Of a stretch of 64,000 nt of DNA, positions 55,809-64,000 are shown one piece after another. Source of the DNA: Planctomycetaceae bacterium (lineage in GTDB: Bacteria; Planctomycetota; Planctomycetia; Pirellulales; Pirellulaceae); assembly GCA_016794985.1 (NCBI GenBank), contig JAEUIQ010000010.1, positions 1-64,000 on the forward strand. Direction: 5' to 3'. A program made the translations under genes and the position numbers. The notes under the pieces were generated by a model, which had not been told where the DNA came from, ran no database searches, and saw only the letters and a program-made list of their open reading frames with translations. How positions within the stretch are numbered: position 1 is the first letter of the stretch; each line of letters begins with the position of its first letter.

Positions 55809-56471
55809 CTATTCGCTCAACTCGGCAATGGCATCAGCAGCAATGTTTTGTTTCTTGATCGCATTCTTCATACTGGCGACAAAGTCGAACTTGTAATTCG
55901 CTACTTGCTGTTCGGTCAGGCCCAAGGCTTGAGATGTTTTTTTATTGGACCAGCCGCGAACGATTAAAAGTTCGATGCACTTGAGTTTGATCCAATTTTT
56001 CTTGTCGATCCAACGGGCCACGTGATCGGCCAACGCTTCTGCGACCACGCGTTCTTCGATCTTCTTTTGTTCGCCGCTCCGCGCCAAACTGCTGGCCACT
56101 CTTGCGCTACCCGGCAGTTCCCAATCGCCGCTGCTGTTGTCGCCGGTTGAAAGCGGGATGGTCGGGCGTCGGCCCTCGCGGCGCAAATGATCCGTTACCT
56201 TGTAGCTGCAGATTGAAAATAGATAGCCTTCCAGTGGCCGTTCCCCATCGTAATTCGGTAAACTGCTCAAGAAGCCGATAAAGGCCTCTTGGACGATGTC
56301 TTCGGCAACGGATCGGTTCGAGAGTCTGCTTTCCACAAAGGCCGTCAAGCGACCTTGGTAGCGATCCAACAAGTCGGCCCATGCGGCATTATTTCCCGCC
56401 CGGATTTCTGCGACCAAGCGCTGGTCCGCAGCTTGTTTACGAGCCCAATCAGAATCTTCCAGGTCCGTCAT
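55809..56471 (-). CDS. ECF-type sigma-70 family RNA polymerase sigma factor
   Basis: A 220-residue sigma factor. Region 2: LLDRYQGRLTAFVESRLSNR then VAEDIVQEAFIGFLSSLPNY. A linker of low complexity follows, then region 4: KLKCIELLIVRGWSNKKTSQ and LGLTEQQVANYKFDFVASMK as a helix-turn-helix. No anti-sigma factor gene is seen; instead the two genes upstream on the same strand encode a membrane protein and a Ser/Thr kinase, nine bases and further away. This matches the planctomycete theme of ECF sigma factors controlled by kinase signalling. Confidence 0.9.
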   Translation of the reverse strand: MTDLEDSDWARKQAADQRLVAEIRAGNNAAWADLLDRYQGRLTAFVESRLSNRSVAEDIVQEAFIGFLSSLPNYDGERPLEGYLFSICSYKVTDHLRREGRRPTIPLSTGDNSSGDWELPGSARVASSLARSGEQKKIEERVVAEALADHVARWIDKKNWIKLKCIELLIVRGWSNKKTSQALGLTEQQVANYKFDFVASMKNAIKKQNIAADAIAELSE

Positions 56472-56480
56472 TTGTTTCGC

Positions 56481-57041
56481 TTACAACAATGGTCCGTCCA
56501 TCCAAGCTTTCCACAAATCATTGTTCCACGCCCAAACCGCGCCGACAAGTAACCCTCCAGGAATCAGCAACAACCCGGACCACCACAGGCGCCCCGCATA
56601 CCTTCCATGGGTCAAGCGGTTGACTCGCATCAAGGAGACGGTGGTCAACATCGCCAGGAGAACTGCGGAAACGAAAATACTGAAACGAATCGCTCGGACG
56701 GCCCGGACTCGACTCGCATGTGGCTCCAAATTGGCCGGCCCGACGACTCGCTCACTCAAAGAGGACGACGGACTCGGAGCTTCCGTTTCGGATTTCGCTT
56801 CGGGCTGCGCTTCGGTTTTCGTTGCCTCGGTTGATTCGTCTTCAGAGGCTGTGCCGTTTTCCGCAACTTCTCCTAACTCGGCAGTTTCTTGCTCGCCGTT
56901 CGAGCCAGTTACCGATTCGGTATCTTGGCTGAAGCCAACTCCCACGGTGGAGAAAGCGAAAATGAGAACGCACCAAAAGATTCGTCGCTGCCCAGCGAGC
57001 CACGTTGCAGTTGTCATCGGCTCTGAATCACCTTCCAACAT
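56481..57041 (-). CDS. Membrane protein in the kinase/sigma operon
   Basis: A 186-residue protein with signal-type segment (WCVLIFAFSTVGVGFSQ), an acidic Glu/Thr/Ala-rich spacer of about 55 residues, then two membrane helices (FSIFVSAVLLAMLTTVSLMR and WWSGLLLIPGGLLVGAVWAW). The start ATG at 57041 overlaps the kinase stop in the sequence TGATG, so translation is coupled; a TTG one codon earlier also fits. No family recognised. It could link the kinase to the sigma factor or act like an anti-sigma factor, but no zinc-finger anti-sigma motif is seen. Confidence 0.75.
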   Translation of the reverse strand: MLEGDSEPMTTATWLAGQRRIFWCVLIFAFSTVGVGFSQDTESVTGSNGEQETAELGEVAENGTASEDESTEATKTEAQPEAKSETEAPSPSSSLSERVVGPANLEPHASRVRAVRAIRFSIFVSAVLLAMLTTVSLMRVNRLTHGRYAGRLWWSGLLLIPGGLLVGAVWAWNNDLWKAWMDGPLL

Positions 57042-59452
57042 CAAATCGTCCGCACCGCCAAGTCACGCAACTCACGACGTTGGCGGTCGGTAAAACAAGG
57101 TGCCGCCCATTGAGCGGCTGCCGACAGACCGAGTCCCAAAAACAAGGCCACGATCCAATCGAAGTTCAATAGACAACCCAGCAAACAGCACAGCACGCCC
57201 ACACGCAGCCAAGATCGCCAGCGAAATTGTTTTGCCCGCAACGGATTCATTTGTCGGGACCAACCACCCAACATGATCACGGCTACGAAGAAGACCACAA
57301 AGGCAGTCAACTTGGGCGTGTGATTTTCGAACAGCAAATCGCCGACCGCACCTTGATCAAAAACGTTGCGATGCATCAAAACCGGACTAAAGTCGATATC
57401 TAACCCTTGAGCAGAACCCCACGCGAACCCGGCAATGCCAATCGCGACAGGCACCATCGTCCAACGTCGCCAACCGATTTGACGATCCGTGGCAGTCCAT
57501 AACTTGGAGACGGACAACAGCACCCAAACAGAACCAAAGCAACAGACCCACATCCAGACCATGATGGCCAGTAAATCTTCTCGTGTGCTCGGGACAATCG
57601 TGTTCGAGTCGCCTACCCAATAGTAGTAACCGGCGACAGCAAACAACGCGGAAATACCAGCCGAAATCAACATCCCGCTCAACATGCTGGACAATTGGTC
57701 CGCACCGGAAATCTGTTGGACGTAGGCCACGGTGGCCGTTTGGATGCGGGGATCGGTCGACATGCGTTGGCGTTCGGCGACCGTCAGTGGAGCCTCGCTG
57801 CGAGTCGGATATTGAGCCAACGCCGCGGCGTGTTTCGCTGCATAGTCGGGCTCCTGCAGTGTGTCCGCCGACGAACTTGGTGTCGTTGAGCCCGAAGCTT
57901 CTCGCGGTGAAGCCGTTGGTTCGGTAAACACCATTTCGGCTTCGACCACGTCGTGAAACTGCACGTCGCCAAAGACGATGTCGGCGGAAGAACGCGAGAA
58001 TCGGTCCTGCAACGAACTTGCCAACTGCTGAGGCGGTCGTGAATTCGAGTTGAAATTTGAGGCGGGAATGGCGGCCACTGAAACAGGGAGGGCGGCGGTT
58101 CCACTGCTCGCGACTGGAGCGGGTGGCTGATTGAAACGATGGCGACCCAACATCGGCGTGATGCGGGGCGGAGTCCCGCTGCTCGGGTCGCTGGTCGAGC
58201 GGGCATTTTCGTGCGCAACTGCGGAAGGCGACGCCTGGCTTGGACTCACCGGAACCATCGGCGCGTTGGGCGGGGTTGGTTCCGCAGACACAATCAAAGA
58301 CGCTGGCCCCGTTGCTGCAACGACCGCTCGCTCGTTCTCGGAAGTGGCTTGTGCCGGCGGCGGTGCAGGCTCGACGGACTCGACCTTCGCGGCTGTTCCG
58401 ATAATGCCAGGATGGGAAGCGGTGTCTTCGAGTTTTTGTCGGTAAGCGCGTTTCAGTGAGGCCGGCCAATAACTATCGGGTAGGTCGGCCAACATCTCGA
58501 TCACACTACGATAGCGCTGTTCCGGGTCTTTCGCCAAAGCCTTCAAGACCACGCCGGCAAACGGAGCCGAAAGATGCGAGACATCCGGCGTTGCCGTCAA
58601 GTGCTTCATGATGATCTCTTGCGACGATTCTCCGTCAAACGGCAAGCGACCAGTCATCAGTTCGTGCAACATGATTCCCAGCGAATAGATGTCGATCTCT
58701 CGACCATAAACGCCGCGTCCAATCTCGGGAGCCATGTAATGCACGGTGCCGACACTTTCAGTGTGGCCACTGCGACGTGAACAGGAAATGAACTTGCTCA
58801 GACCATAGTCACCAATCTTGACCAAGTCCGCTTCCAAGTCATGGAAAATGTTGCCAGGCTTGAGGTCGCGATGCACAATTCCGTTTTGATGCAAGTAATG
58901 GACACCCGCCGCAATCCCGCTGAACCACCACGCGACTTCATCGGTCTTGAGGCCGGTTGGTCGCTCGGTGATTACATCTTTAAGGCTGGCACCAGAGACG
59001 TACTCCATCACAACCCAGCTTTCGCCATGGTCGTCGATTTGAATATCCCATAAGTCGATCAGGTTGGGATGCTTGAGATTGAGGCACTGCCGTACCCCGC
59101 GCAGTTCCACTTCGAGGTTGCGGGCGATTCGCTTGAGCGCCACTTCTTTTCCCGAATCGCTGACGGCAAAATAAACTTCGCCGAAGCCTCCAATACCGAG
59201 GCCCCGTTTGATCGTGAAACCCGCCAACGGGGTCGCGCCACTAGGGAAGGTAAACCGCATTCGGCGTGTTCGCTCGGGGATATCTACAGGTTCTTGTGGC
59301 AAGGTTTTAGGGCCCCTGGGAGGATCCAGATAGCTCGGGTTCCGACCCGCGATGGCTGCGGCGGCCGCCCAACCGCGGCCGACCTGGACCGCGGAATTTG
59401 CCGCCAACAACGGTTCGCGTCTTTTGTTAAGCGTAGTCTCTGGGGGAACCAT
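57041..59452 (-). CDS. Multi-spanning Ser/Thr protein kinase in the ECF operon
   Basis: An 803-residue membrane kinase. Catalytic domain about 75-330: GLGIGGFGEV, VALKRI, IVHRDLKPGNIF, then DYG in KIGDYGLSK instead of DFG, and MAPEIG. A low-complexity Pro/Ala/Ser linker of about 230 residues follows, and the C terminus carries five to six membrane helices (ISAGISALFAVAGYYYWVG, LAIMVWMWVCCFGSVWVLL, KLTAFVVFFVAVIMLGG and more). The start could be the first ATG or the internal MRFTFPSG at about residue 65. It leads the membrane protein and sigma factor genes in one transcription unit and may phosphorylate the sigma factor. Confidence 0.9.
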   Translation of the reverse strand: MVPPETTLNKRREPLLAANSAVQVGRGWAAAAAIAGRNPSYLDPPRGPKTLPQEPVDIPERTRRMRFTFPSGATPLAGFTIKRGLGIGGFGEVYFAVSDSGKEVALKRIARNLEVELRGVRQCLNLKHPNLIDLWDIQIDDHGESWVVMEYVSGASLKDVITERPTGLKTDEVAWWFSGIAAGVHYLHQNGIVHRDLKPGNIFHDLEADLVKIGDYGLSKFISCSRRSGHTESVGTVHYMAPEIGRGVYGREIDIYSLGIMLHELMTGRLPFDGESSQEIIMKHLTATPDVSHLSAPFAGVVLKALAKDPEQRYRSVIEMLADLPDSYWPASLKRAYRQKLEDTASHPGIIGTAAKVESVEPAPPPAQATSENERAVVAATGPASLIVSAEPTPPNAPMVPVSPSQASPSAVAHENARSTSDPSSGTPPRITPMLGRHRFNQPPAPVASSGTAALPVSVAAIPASNFNSNSRPPQQLASSLQDRFSRSSADIVFGDVQFHDVVEAEMVFTEPTASPREASGSTTPSSSADTLQEPDYAAKHAAALAQYPTRSEAPLTVAERQRMSTDPRIQTATVAYVQQISGADQLSSMLSGMLISAGISALFAVAGYYYWVGDSNTIVPSTREDLLAIMVWMWVCCFGSVWVLLSVSKLWTATDRQIGWRRWTMVPVAIGIAGFAWGSAQGLDIDFSPVLMHRNVFDQGAVGDLLFENHTPKLTAFVVFFVAVIMLGGWSRQMNPLRAKQFRWRSWLRVGVLCCLLGCLLNFDWIVALFLGLGLSAAAQWAAPCFTDRQRRELRDLAVRTI

Positions 59453-59632
59453 CTGTCTACAATCCAGCCTCGCTGGTACCTAGATTCACGGAATTCCAGC
59501 TTAGTTCGCCAGCGCGATCCGAATCTTGGCTAAATTTTAGGCCACCCAGTTCCCTCGAACAAACTGGTTCGATTGACCTTTACCCCTGGAACCGTATCAT
59601 CGATTCCACAAAAAACGCCACCGGTACCTTGA

Positions 59633-60649
59633 ATGTCAGGAGCCTCCCCCTTGAAAGCTGCCTTTTTTACCCAAACTGGTGCCCCGGATGTCATCCAATT
59701 CGGTGAACTGCCAGAACCCAAGCTGCGTCCGGGTGCGGTACGGATCGCCACACGCGCCGTCGCGGTCAATCCGATTGATACCTACATTCGCAATGGCGCG
59801 AATTATTGGCCACTACCCAACCCCTATATTCCGGGCAGTGACTTGGCAGGGGTGGTGCTGGAAACGGCCCCCGATGTCGAGGGCCTGCAACCAGGAATGC
59901 ACGTGTGGTGCACCAACCAAGGCTTGCAAGGTCGGCAAGGCACCTTCGCAGAGCAAGCCGTCGTCGACGCTCCGTGGGTTTATCCGATGACGGCACAAGT
60001 TCCATTTCACGAAGCGGCAGCCGTCGCTTTGGTGGGTGTGACCGCCCATCTCGGTTTGTTTCGCGAGGCCAAACTGCAAGCCGGCGAGTCGATCTTTGTG
60101 ATGGGTGGTGCCGGTGGCGTGGGCTCGATGGTGATTCAAATGGCAAAGATCGCCGGTGCACGTGTATTGACGTGCGCCGGGTCCGACTCCAAAGTCCAAC
60201 ATTGCCGCGAGTTAGGGGCGGACGTGGTGTTCAATTACCAATCGACCGATTTACAGTCGGCGATACTCGCGGCCACCGACGGACGCGGGGTTGACGTTTT
60301 CTGGGAAACACGTCGCGAACCGAATTTCGATTTTTCGGTGGCCGTGATGGCGCCCAGAGCAAGAATGATTCTCATGGCCGGACGCGATGCGCGCCCGGTG
60401 TTTCCCGTGGGGCCGTTTTATGTCAAAGGCTGCCAACTGCGCGGCTTTGTGATGTTCGCAGCGACTGCGGACGAAATGATGGTCTGCGGACGCGACATTA
60501 GCCAATGGCTGGACGCGGGAGTATTACGCGGTTTGATTGGAAAACGGTTGCCATTGAGTCAAACACGACTGGCCCATGAACTCCAAGAATCTGCCACGGT
60601 CCACCGCACCGCCGAACTCATGGGCAAGATCGTGCTGGAAGTTGGCTGA
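59633..60649 (+). CDS. Quinone oxidoreductase-type medium-chain dehydrogenase
   Basis: Zinc-independent MDR protein of 338 residues in the zeta-crystallin/NADPH:quinone reductase group. N-terminal GroES-like part includes AVNPIDTYIRNGANYWPLPN and IPGSDLAGVV; the nucleotide-binding motif is VMGGAGGVGSMVIQMAKIAG with CAGSDSKVQHCRELGADVV. No zinc ligand cysteine set is visible. ATG 59633. It is divergent from the kinase gene. Substrate not assignable. Confidence 0.9.
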   Translation: MSGASPLKAAFFTQTGAPDVIQFGELPEPKLRPGAVRIATRAVAVNPIDTYIRNGANYWPLPNPYIPGSDLAGVVLETAPDVEGLQPGMHVWCTNQGLQGRQGTFAEQAVVDAPWVYPMTAQVPFHEAAAVALVGVTAHLGLFREAKLQAGESIFVMGGAGGVGSMVIQMAKIAGARVLTCAGSDSKVQHCRELGADVVFNYQSTDLQSAILAATDGRGVDVFWETRREPNFDFSVAVMAPRARMILMAGRDARPVFPVGPFYVKGCQLRGFVMFAATADEMMVCGRDISQWLDAGVLRGLIGKRLPLSQTRLAHELQESATVHRTAELMGKIVLEVG

Positions 60650-60789
60650 AATTCGCTCGACACCAGCCAACGATCATTCAATCACGGCTTGATCCCCAGT
60701 TCGTCAGAATCGAATAACACCACCAACCGAATACGGCAATAAGCTATGGCTGGGGTCCATTTCCCACTTCACTCATTCCATGGCCCTTC

Positions 60790-62045
60790 CCAGCAACCTT
60801 GTCGGCAGTGTCGTTCATCGCTACTTGGGAAAGGAGTGTTGGCAAAGGAATTCGGGCAGAAGAATGAAAACCAAAAACATACGGCTCGGGCGAGAGCCAT
60901 TATCGACGGCCTCGCGGACAACCATCATGTCGTTTTTTCATCTTTTACCCGACATCTTTTACCATTAGCCATGCGGGCAGAGGAATGGTAAAAGATTGCA
61001 AGTAAAAATTCGTTCAATAAGGCTCTAGCAATTACCGCAAATATCGCGCGGCATTCCTTTGCCCTCATTCCTTTGCCATTCCAACCAGCAGCGTCGGTAG
61101 TGCCGATCTTGTCTACGTGAAAAAAGTGTGGGCAAAGGAATTCGGGCAGAGGAATGAAAACCAAAAACGTACAGCTCGGGCGAGAGCCATTATCGACGGC
61201 CTCGCGGATAACCATCATGTCGGTCTTTCATCTTTTACCCAGCATCTTTTACCATCAGACAATGAGGCAGATGAATGGTAAAAGATTGCAAGTAAAAATT
61301 CGTTCAATAAGGCTCCAGCAATTGCCGCAAATCTCGCGCGGCATTCCTTTGCCCCCCATTCCTTTGCCATTCCAGCCCGTAGCGTCGGTAGTGCCGATCT
61401 TGTCTACGTGAAAAAAAGTGTGGGCAAAGGAATTCGGGCAGAGGAATGAAAACCAAAAACATACAGCTCGGGCGAGAGCCATTATCGACGGCCTCGCGGA
61501 TAACCATCATGTCGGTCTTTCATCTTTTACCCCGCATCTTTTGCCATCAGCCAGTGAAGCAGATGAATGGCAAAAGATTGCAAGTAAAAATTCGTTCAAT
61601 ACGGCTCTAGCAATTCCCGCAAATCTCGCGCGGCATTCCTTTGCCCCCATTCCTTTGCCCCCATTCCTTTGCCATTCTTTTCAGCAGCGTCGGTAGTGCC
61701 GATTATGTTTACGTGAAAAAAGTGTGGGCAAAGGAATTCGGGCAGAGGAATGAAGACCAAAAAACATCGCTCGGGCGAGAGCCATTATCTACTGCCTCGC
61801 GGATAACCATCATGTCGGTCTTTCATCTTTTACCCCGCATCTTTTACCATCAGCCATGCGGGCAGATGAATGGTAAAAGATTGCAAGTAAAAATTCGTTC
61901 AATACGGATTCACGACTTTCCGCAAATCTCGCGCGGCATTCCTTTGCCCCCATTCCTTTGCCCCCCATTCCTTTGCCATTCCAGCCCGCAGCGTCGGTAG
62001 TGCCGATCATGTCTACGTGAAAAAAGTGTTGGCAGAGAAATAAAG
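60790..62045 (+). repeat. Dispersed repeat array, right copy (four units plus a degenerate fifth start)
   Basis: Landmark GGCAAAGGAATTCGGGCAG begins at 60841, 61131, 61423 and 61727, with a degraded version at 62031, giving periods of 290, 292, 304 and 304. The longer units hold three copies, the shorter ones two copies, of the tandem 14-mer CATTCCTTTGCCCC, which explains the length step. Each unit has nested inverted repeats: GGCAAAGGAAT near its start pairs with ATTCCTTTGCC near its end, and ATCTTTTACCAT pairs with ATGGTAAAAGAT in the middle. The array is oriented opposite to that at 1-620. Confidence 0.95.
61536..61578 (+). other. Hairpin within repeat unit with compensatory change
   Basis: ATCTTTTGCCAT (61536-61547) pairs perfectly with ATGGCAAAAGAT (61567-61578), a 12-bp stem with a 19-base loop. 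Other units have A and T in place of the G at 61543 and C at 61571, so both sides of the pair changed together. At 461-503 the same pair is G-U when read in the unit sense. Confidence 0.75.
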
Positions 62046-62068
62046 ACTGAAAACAATACGTCGAGTGA

Positions 62069-62407
62069 TCAAAACCAACCACCGAATTGGGCCAACAACA
62101 TGCCAATGACGAACAGGATAATGATCAGCGTGCCCCAGGTCGTCGTCGCGACGTTTCTCGGACGTGGCGATTTGCGGCCAAACTCGCGCTGGACAAAATC
62201 ATCGTAATCAAAATCGTCTTCGTCGTCCTCTGAATGATCCGGAGCGGCCCAACCAGACTCTTCGCTGGCCCCACAGGCACGACAAAAATGTCGCGCCATC
62301 AGACGCTCGCCACAGTTTGAGCAATACAGGTTTAGTGGGCGCGGCTTTGCGTTCCAATCCAGCAGTCCTCGGATGACCGACCATACTTTCTTGAACACTT
62401 CAATCAC
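62069..62407 (-). CDS. Zinc-ribbon membrane protein
   Basis: A 112-residue protein. Two CxxC pairs (LYCSNCGERLMARHFCRACG) form a zinc ribbon, followed by an acidic stretch (DHSEDDEDDFDYDDF) and one C-terminal membrane helix (TLIIILFVIGMLLAQFGGW). The start ATG overlaps the moaE stop by four bases (ATGA), so the two are coupled, though no functional link is known. Family common in planctomycetes, function unknown. Confidence 0.8.
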   Translation of the reverse strand: MIEVFKKVWSVIRGLLDWNAKPRPLNLYCSNCGERLMARHFCRACGASEESGWAAPDHSEDDEDDFDYDDFVQREFGRKSPRPRNVATTTWGTLIIILFVIGMLLAQFGGWF

Positions 62408-62916
62408 CTCGAGTTCGTCGCTGGGAGCGGATGAACCCAGGCTGCTGAACCTGAGCCGTATATTTCACGTTTCCAGACTGGGACTCGTTGCTTGACCTGC
62501 TCAATCAAGAATTCATTAGCGGCATAAGCTGCCGCACGATGGCGACTGGTGACTCCGATCAGTATCGCGATCTCGCCTGCTTTCAAGCGACCGAGACGAT
62601 GGTGTAGTACCAAACGCAGCAAAGGCCAACGCTGACGGGCGTCTGCCAGCAACTTCTGTATGGATTGGATCGCCATGGCGGGGTAGCACTCGTAAATCAA
62701 CTCGGGAGTATGGACGACCCGTTTGCCGCCACGTTCGACTTGCGGGGATTGATCGGAATAGCCCGTATTCTGCGGATCGGTGTACTCGCGAACGCGGCCA
62801 AGGAACAGCACCGTCGCGCCACTCTCCTTCGACTCACTGGCTAAGTAATCGTGGGCCGCCGAGATATCGATCGGTCGCGAGTCAATATTGACCCAATCAT
62901 CACTCGCAGGCTGCAT
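62404..62916 (-). CDS. moaE: Molybdopterin synthase catalytic subunit
   Basis: Large subunit of molybdopterin synthase, transferring sulfur from MoaD to precursor Z. The 170 residues include ATVLFLGRVREYT, ELIYECYPAMAIQSIQKLLA, LRLVLHHRLGRLKAGEIAIL, IGVTSRHRAAAYAANEFLIE and VPVWKREIYGSG with the conserved lysine. No moaD is adjacent. Together with moeA at 31529-32950 it supports an active molybdenum-cofactor pathway. ATG 62916 gives MQPASDDWVNIDSRP. Confidence 0.95.
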   Translation of the reverse strand: MQPASDDWVNIDSRPIDISAAHDYLASESKESGATVLFLGRVREYTDPQNTGYSDQSPQVERGGKRVVHTPELIYECYPAMAIQSIQKLLADARQRWPLLRLVLHHRLGRLKAGEIAILIGVTSRHRAAAYAANEFLIEQVKQRVPVWKREIYGSGSAAWVHPLPATNSR

Positions 62917-62987
62917 GCAACTCTTCCTTGTACTTTTGTCAATCTTCGAAATCGCGCTCAGGGACGACTTCTAACATTCCACGTTCT

Positions 62988-64000
62988 TTACTCAATGAAC
63001 TTCACACAATGGATTGGCGGAAGATGAGTTGAAACATTTTGCCAACGATTTCCCTGATCCTCCGAAACCCACAACGAACCCGTCGTGGACCCGAACGTCA
63101 ACCACTCGCCGGTCGAATCGACTGCCAACCCGTGTCGATACGTCAAATCGTACGCATGTCCTTGGGGCAATCCTTCGGTTAGCGTTTCAAATGAGACTCC
63201 CCCGTTTCGCGTGCGTGCCACCACGACTCGGCCATCGACCGGATATCGCTTCTCATCCTTCACTGCCGGAACGGTCCACGCCGTTTCAGCATCGTGCGGA
63301 TGCACCGCAATCGCAAACCCGAACACGGACGGTTGGACGGTCGTGATTTCCTGCCACGATGTTGCCTGATCGACCGAGCGAAAGACGCCATTATGATGTT
63401 GGATCCACAGTCGATCTGGGTTGGCCGCGCATTGCACCATGGCATGCGCGTCTTGCACCAACGGATTGTAGGCTTGGTCGGGCGGCATGTATTCGGCCCG
63501 CAATCCGTGACTGGCGACGCACCACGATTGGCCGCCATCCCGAGTTTGCCAAACACCGCCGGTCGAGATGGCCACGGTGATGCATTGGCTGTCTCGAGGG
63601 TCCACACAGATCGAGTGTAAACCAGGAAAGTCGTAACCACCGCCAGTCCACTTCGCCTCGCGTTGTCGGTCCAAGAGGGGGCGATTCAGTTCCCAAGACT
63701 CGCCGCAATCACTGCTGCGAAACAAACCACCTGGGATAGTTCCCAGCCAAATGACGCCGGGCTCGTCGCGGCCCCCAGCTTCGAATGCCCAAATAAGCTG
63801 GACCGACCAAGGAATCGCCGTCTTGCGAAAATCATCAATCATGGGAGGTGATTCGACGATATCTTGCGGGTAGGCCGGGGTTGCGATTTCTCGCCACGTT
63901 GCTCCGCCGTCCTCGCTTCGTTGGAGTTTGACTCCAAAATGTCCGTGATGGATGGAAGCGTAGATCGCCCCGGTGCGTGGATCATACCCAACGAGTGAAA
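62988..64000 (-). CDS. BNR/Asp-box repeat protein (sortilin/sialidase type), truncated by window edge
   Basis: The open frame continues past the end of the window with no start seen; the first internal ATG is at 63842. It encodes at least 337 residues with Asp-box repeats (DCGESWEL, DGGQSWCV, SVDQATSWQE, NGGVSFET, DQGNRWQN), the marks of a multi-bladed propeller as in sialidases and VPS10-like domains. Five copies are seen in the window. It is 71 bases upstream of moaE on the same strand. Likely non-enzymatic or glycan-related; no catalytic residues are assigned. Confidence 0.85.
   Translation of the reverse strand, partial: SLVGYDPRTGAIYASIHHGHFGVKLQRSEDGGATWREIATPAYPQDIVESPPMIDDFRKTAIPWSVQLIWAFEAGGRDEPGVIWLGTIPGGLFRSSDCGESWELNRPLLDRQREAKWTGGGYDFPGLHSICVDPRDSQCITVAISTGGVWQTRDGGQSWCVASHGLRAEYMPPDQAYNPLVQDAHAMVQCAANPDRLWIQHHNGVFRSVDQATSWQEITTVQPSVFGFAIAVHPHDAETAWTVPAVKDEKRYPVDGRVVVARTRNGGVSFETLTEGLPQGHAYDLTYRHGLAVDSTGEWLTFGSTTGSLWVSEDQGNRWQNVSTHLPPIHCVKFIE

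Noticed and set aside
57387-58469. A 360-residue minus-strand open frame in another frame of the kinase gene
   Set aside because: No recognisable motif, and the kinase frame covers the region with clear domains.
61641-62000. Open frames of 80-120 residues within the repeat units on both strands (for example 61154-61411 and 61255-61482)
   Set aside because: The frames simply follow the repeat, are present in several frames of every unit and lack start signals; they are artefacts likely to be misannotated as hypothetical proteins.
60790-62045. CRISPR array
   Set aside because: Period of 290-305 bases with repeats throughout and no unique spacers of 30-40 bases; no cas gene nearby.

Overview
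The window looks like chromosomal DNA from a planctomycete, most likely of the Pirellulales type. The signs are family-level ones: a prepilin-like DUF1559 protein beside a small lipoprotein, a PVC-type ThuA/NPCBM/dehydrogenase/HEAT/cytochrome c fusion, dockerin and PEP-CTERM proteins, membrane-spanning Ser/Thr kinases with an ECF sigma factor, a DUF1573 protein and an oversized FliD. Base composition is moderately GC-rich and even. Most of the window is ordinary vertically inherited chromosome; the only mobile-element trace is an eroded IstB fragment near 30.8-31.2 kb.

Layout: 1-620 holds a dispersed-repeat array on the minus strand. 878-7210 (minus) carries a Ser/Thr kinase with an extracytoplasmic sensor, cdsA and leuS. 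7336-10347 (plus) carries a GNAT acetyltransferase and a dnaA homologue. 10410-12847 (minus) has a small conserved protein and an amt-glnB ammonium module. 13377-20178 (plus) has a membrane dipeptidase, a diadenylate-cyclase-like protein, a dockerin protein, a cohesin-like PEP-CTERM protein, a lipoprotein and the DUF1559 protein; three hairpin terminators punctuate this stretch. A PhnZ-like HD oxygenase follows on minus. 21256-29456 (plus) is a probable carbohydrate-catabolism cluster: Tat-exported Gfo/Idh/MocA oxidoreductase, two HEAT proteins and the 1482-residue cytochrome fusion.

29.5-31.5 kb is a scar region with a membrane protein, a solitary truncated repeat copy and the IstB remnant. 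31529-37960 (minus) holds ppx/gppA, fliD, fliS and moeA, the last three closely spaced. 38109-41978 (plus) has a DnaJ-type chaperone, an RmlD-like reductase, a membrane protein and a DUF1573 protein. 41994-45737 (minus) has a sarcosine-oxidase-like flavoenzyme, uvrB and a ComEA-like protein. 46055-48608 (plus) has nadC, rlmH and a DCC-family protein. 48621-51946 (minus) is a polysaccharide-export pair. 52336-60649 has an unknown protein, hisE-hisG, miaA, a kinase/membrane protein/ECF-sigma operon and a quinone-reductase-like enzyme. 60790-62045 is a second repeat array in the opposite orientation to the first, followed on minus by a zinc-ribbon protein, moaE and a BNR-repeat protein cut by the window end.

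The most unusual structure is the repeat family. Its units are about 290-305 bp, with nested inverted repeats. One stem pair is A-U in most copies, G-C in another and G-U in a third (read in the unit's own sense), which suggests selection for a folded RNA or DNA. The arrays lie about 60 kb apart in inverted orientation. Functions below are inferred from recognisable motifs only; no database search was run.
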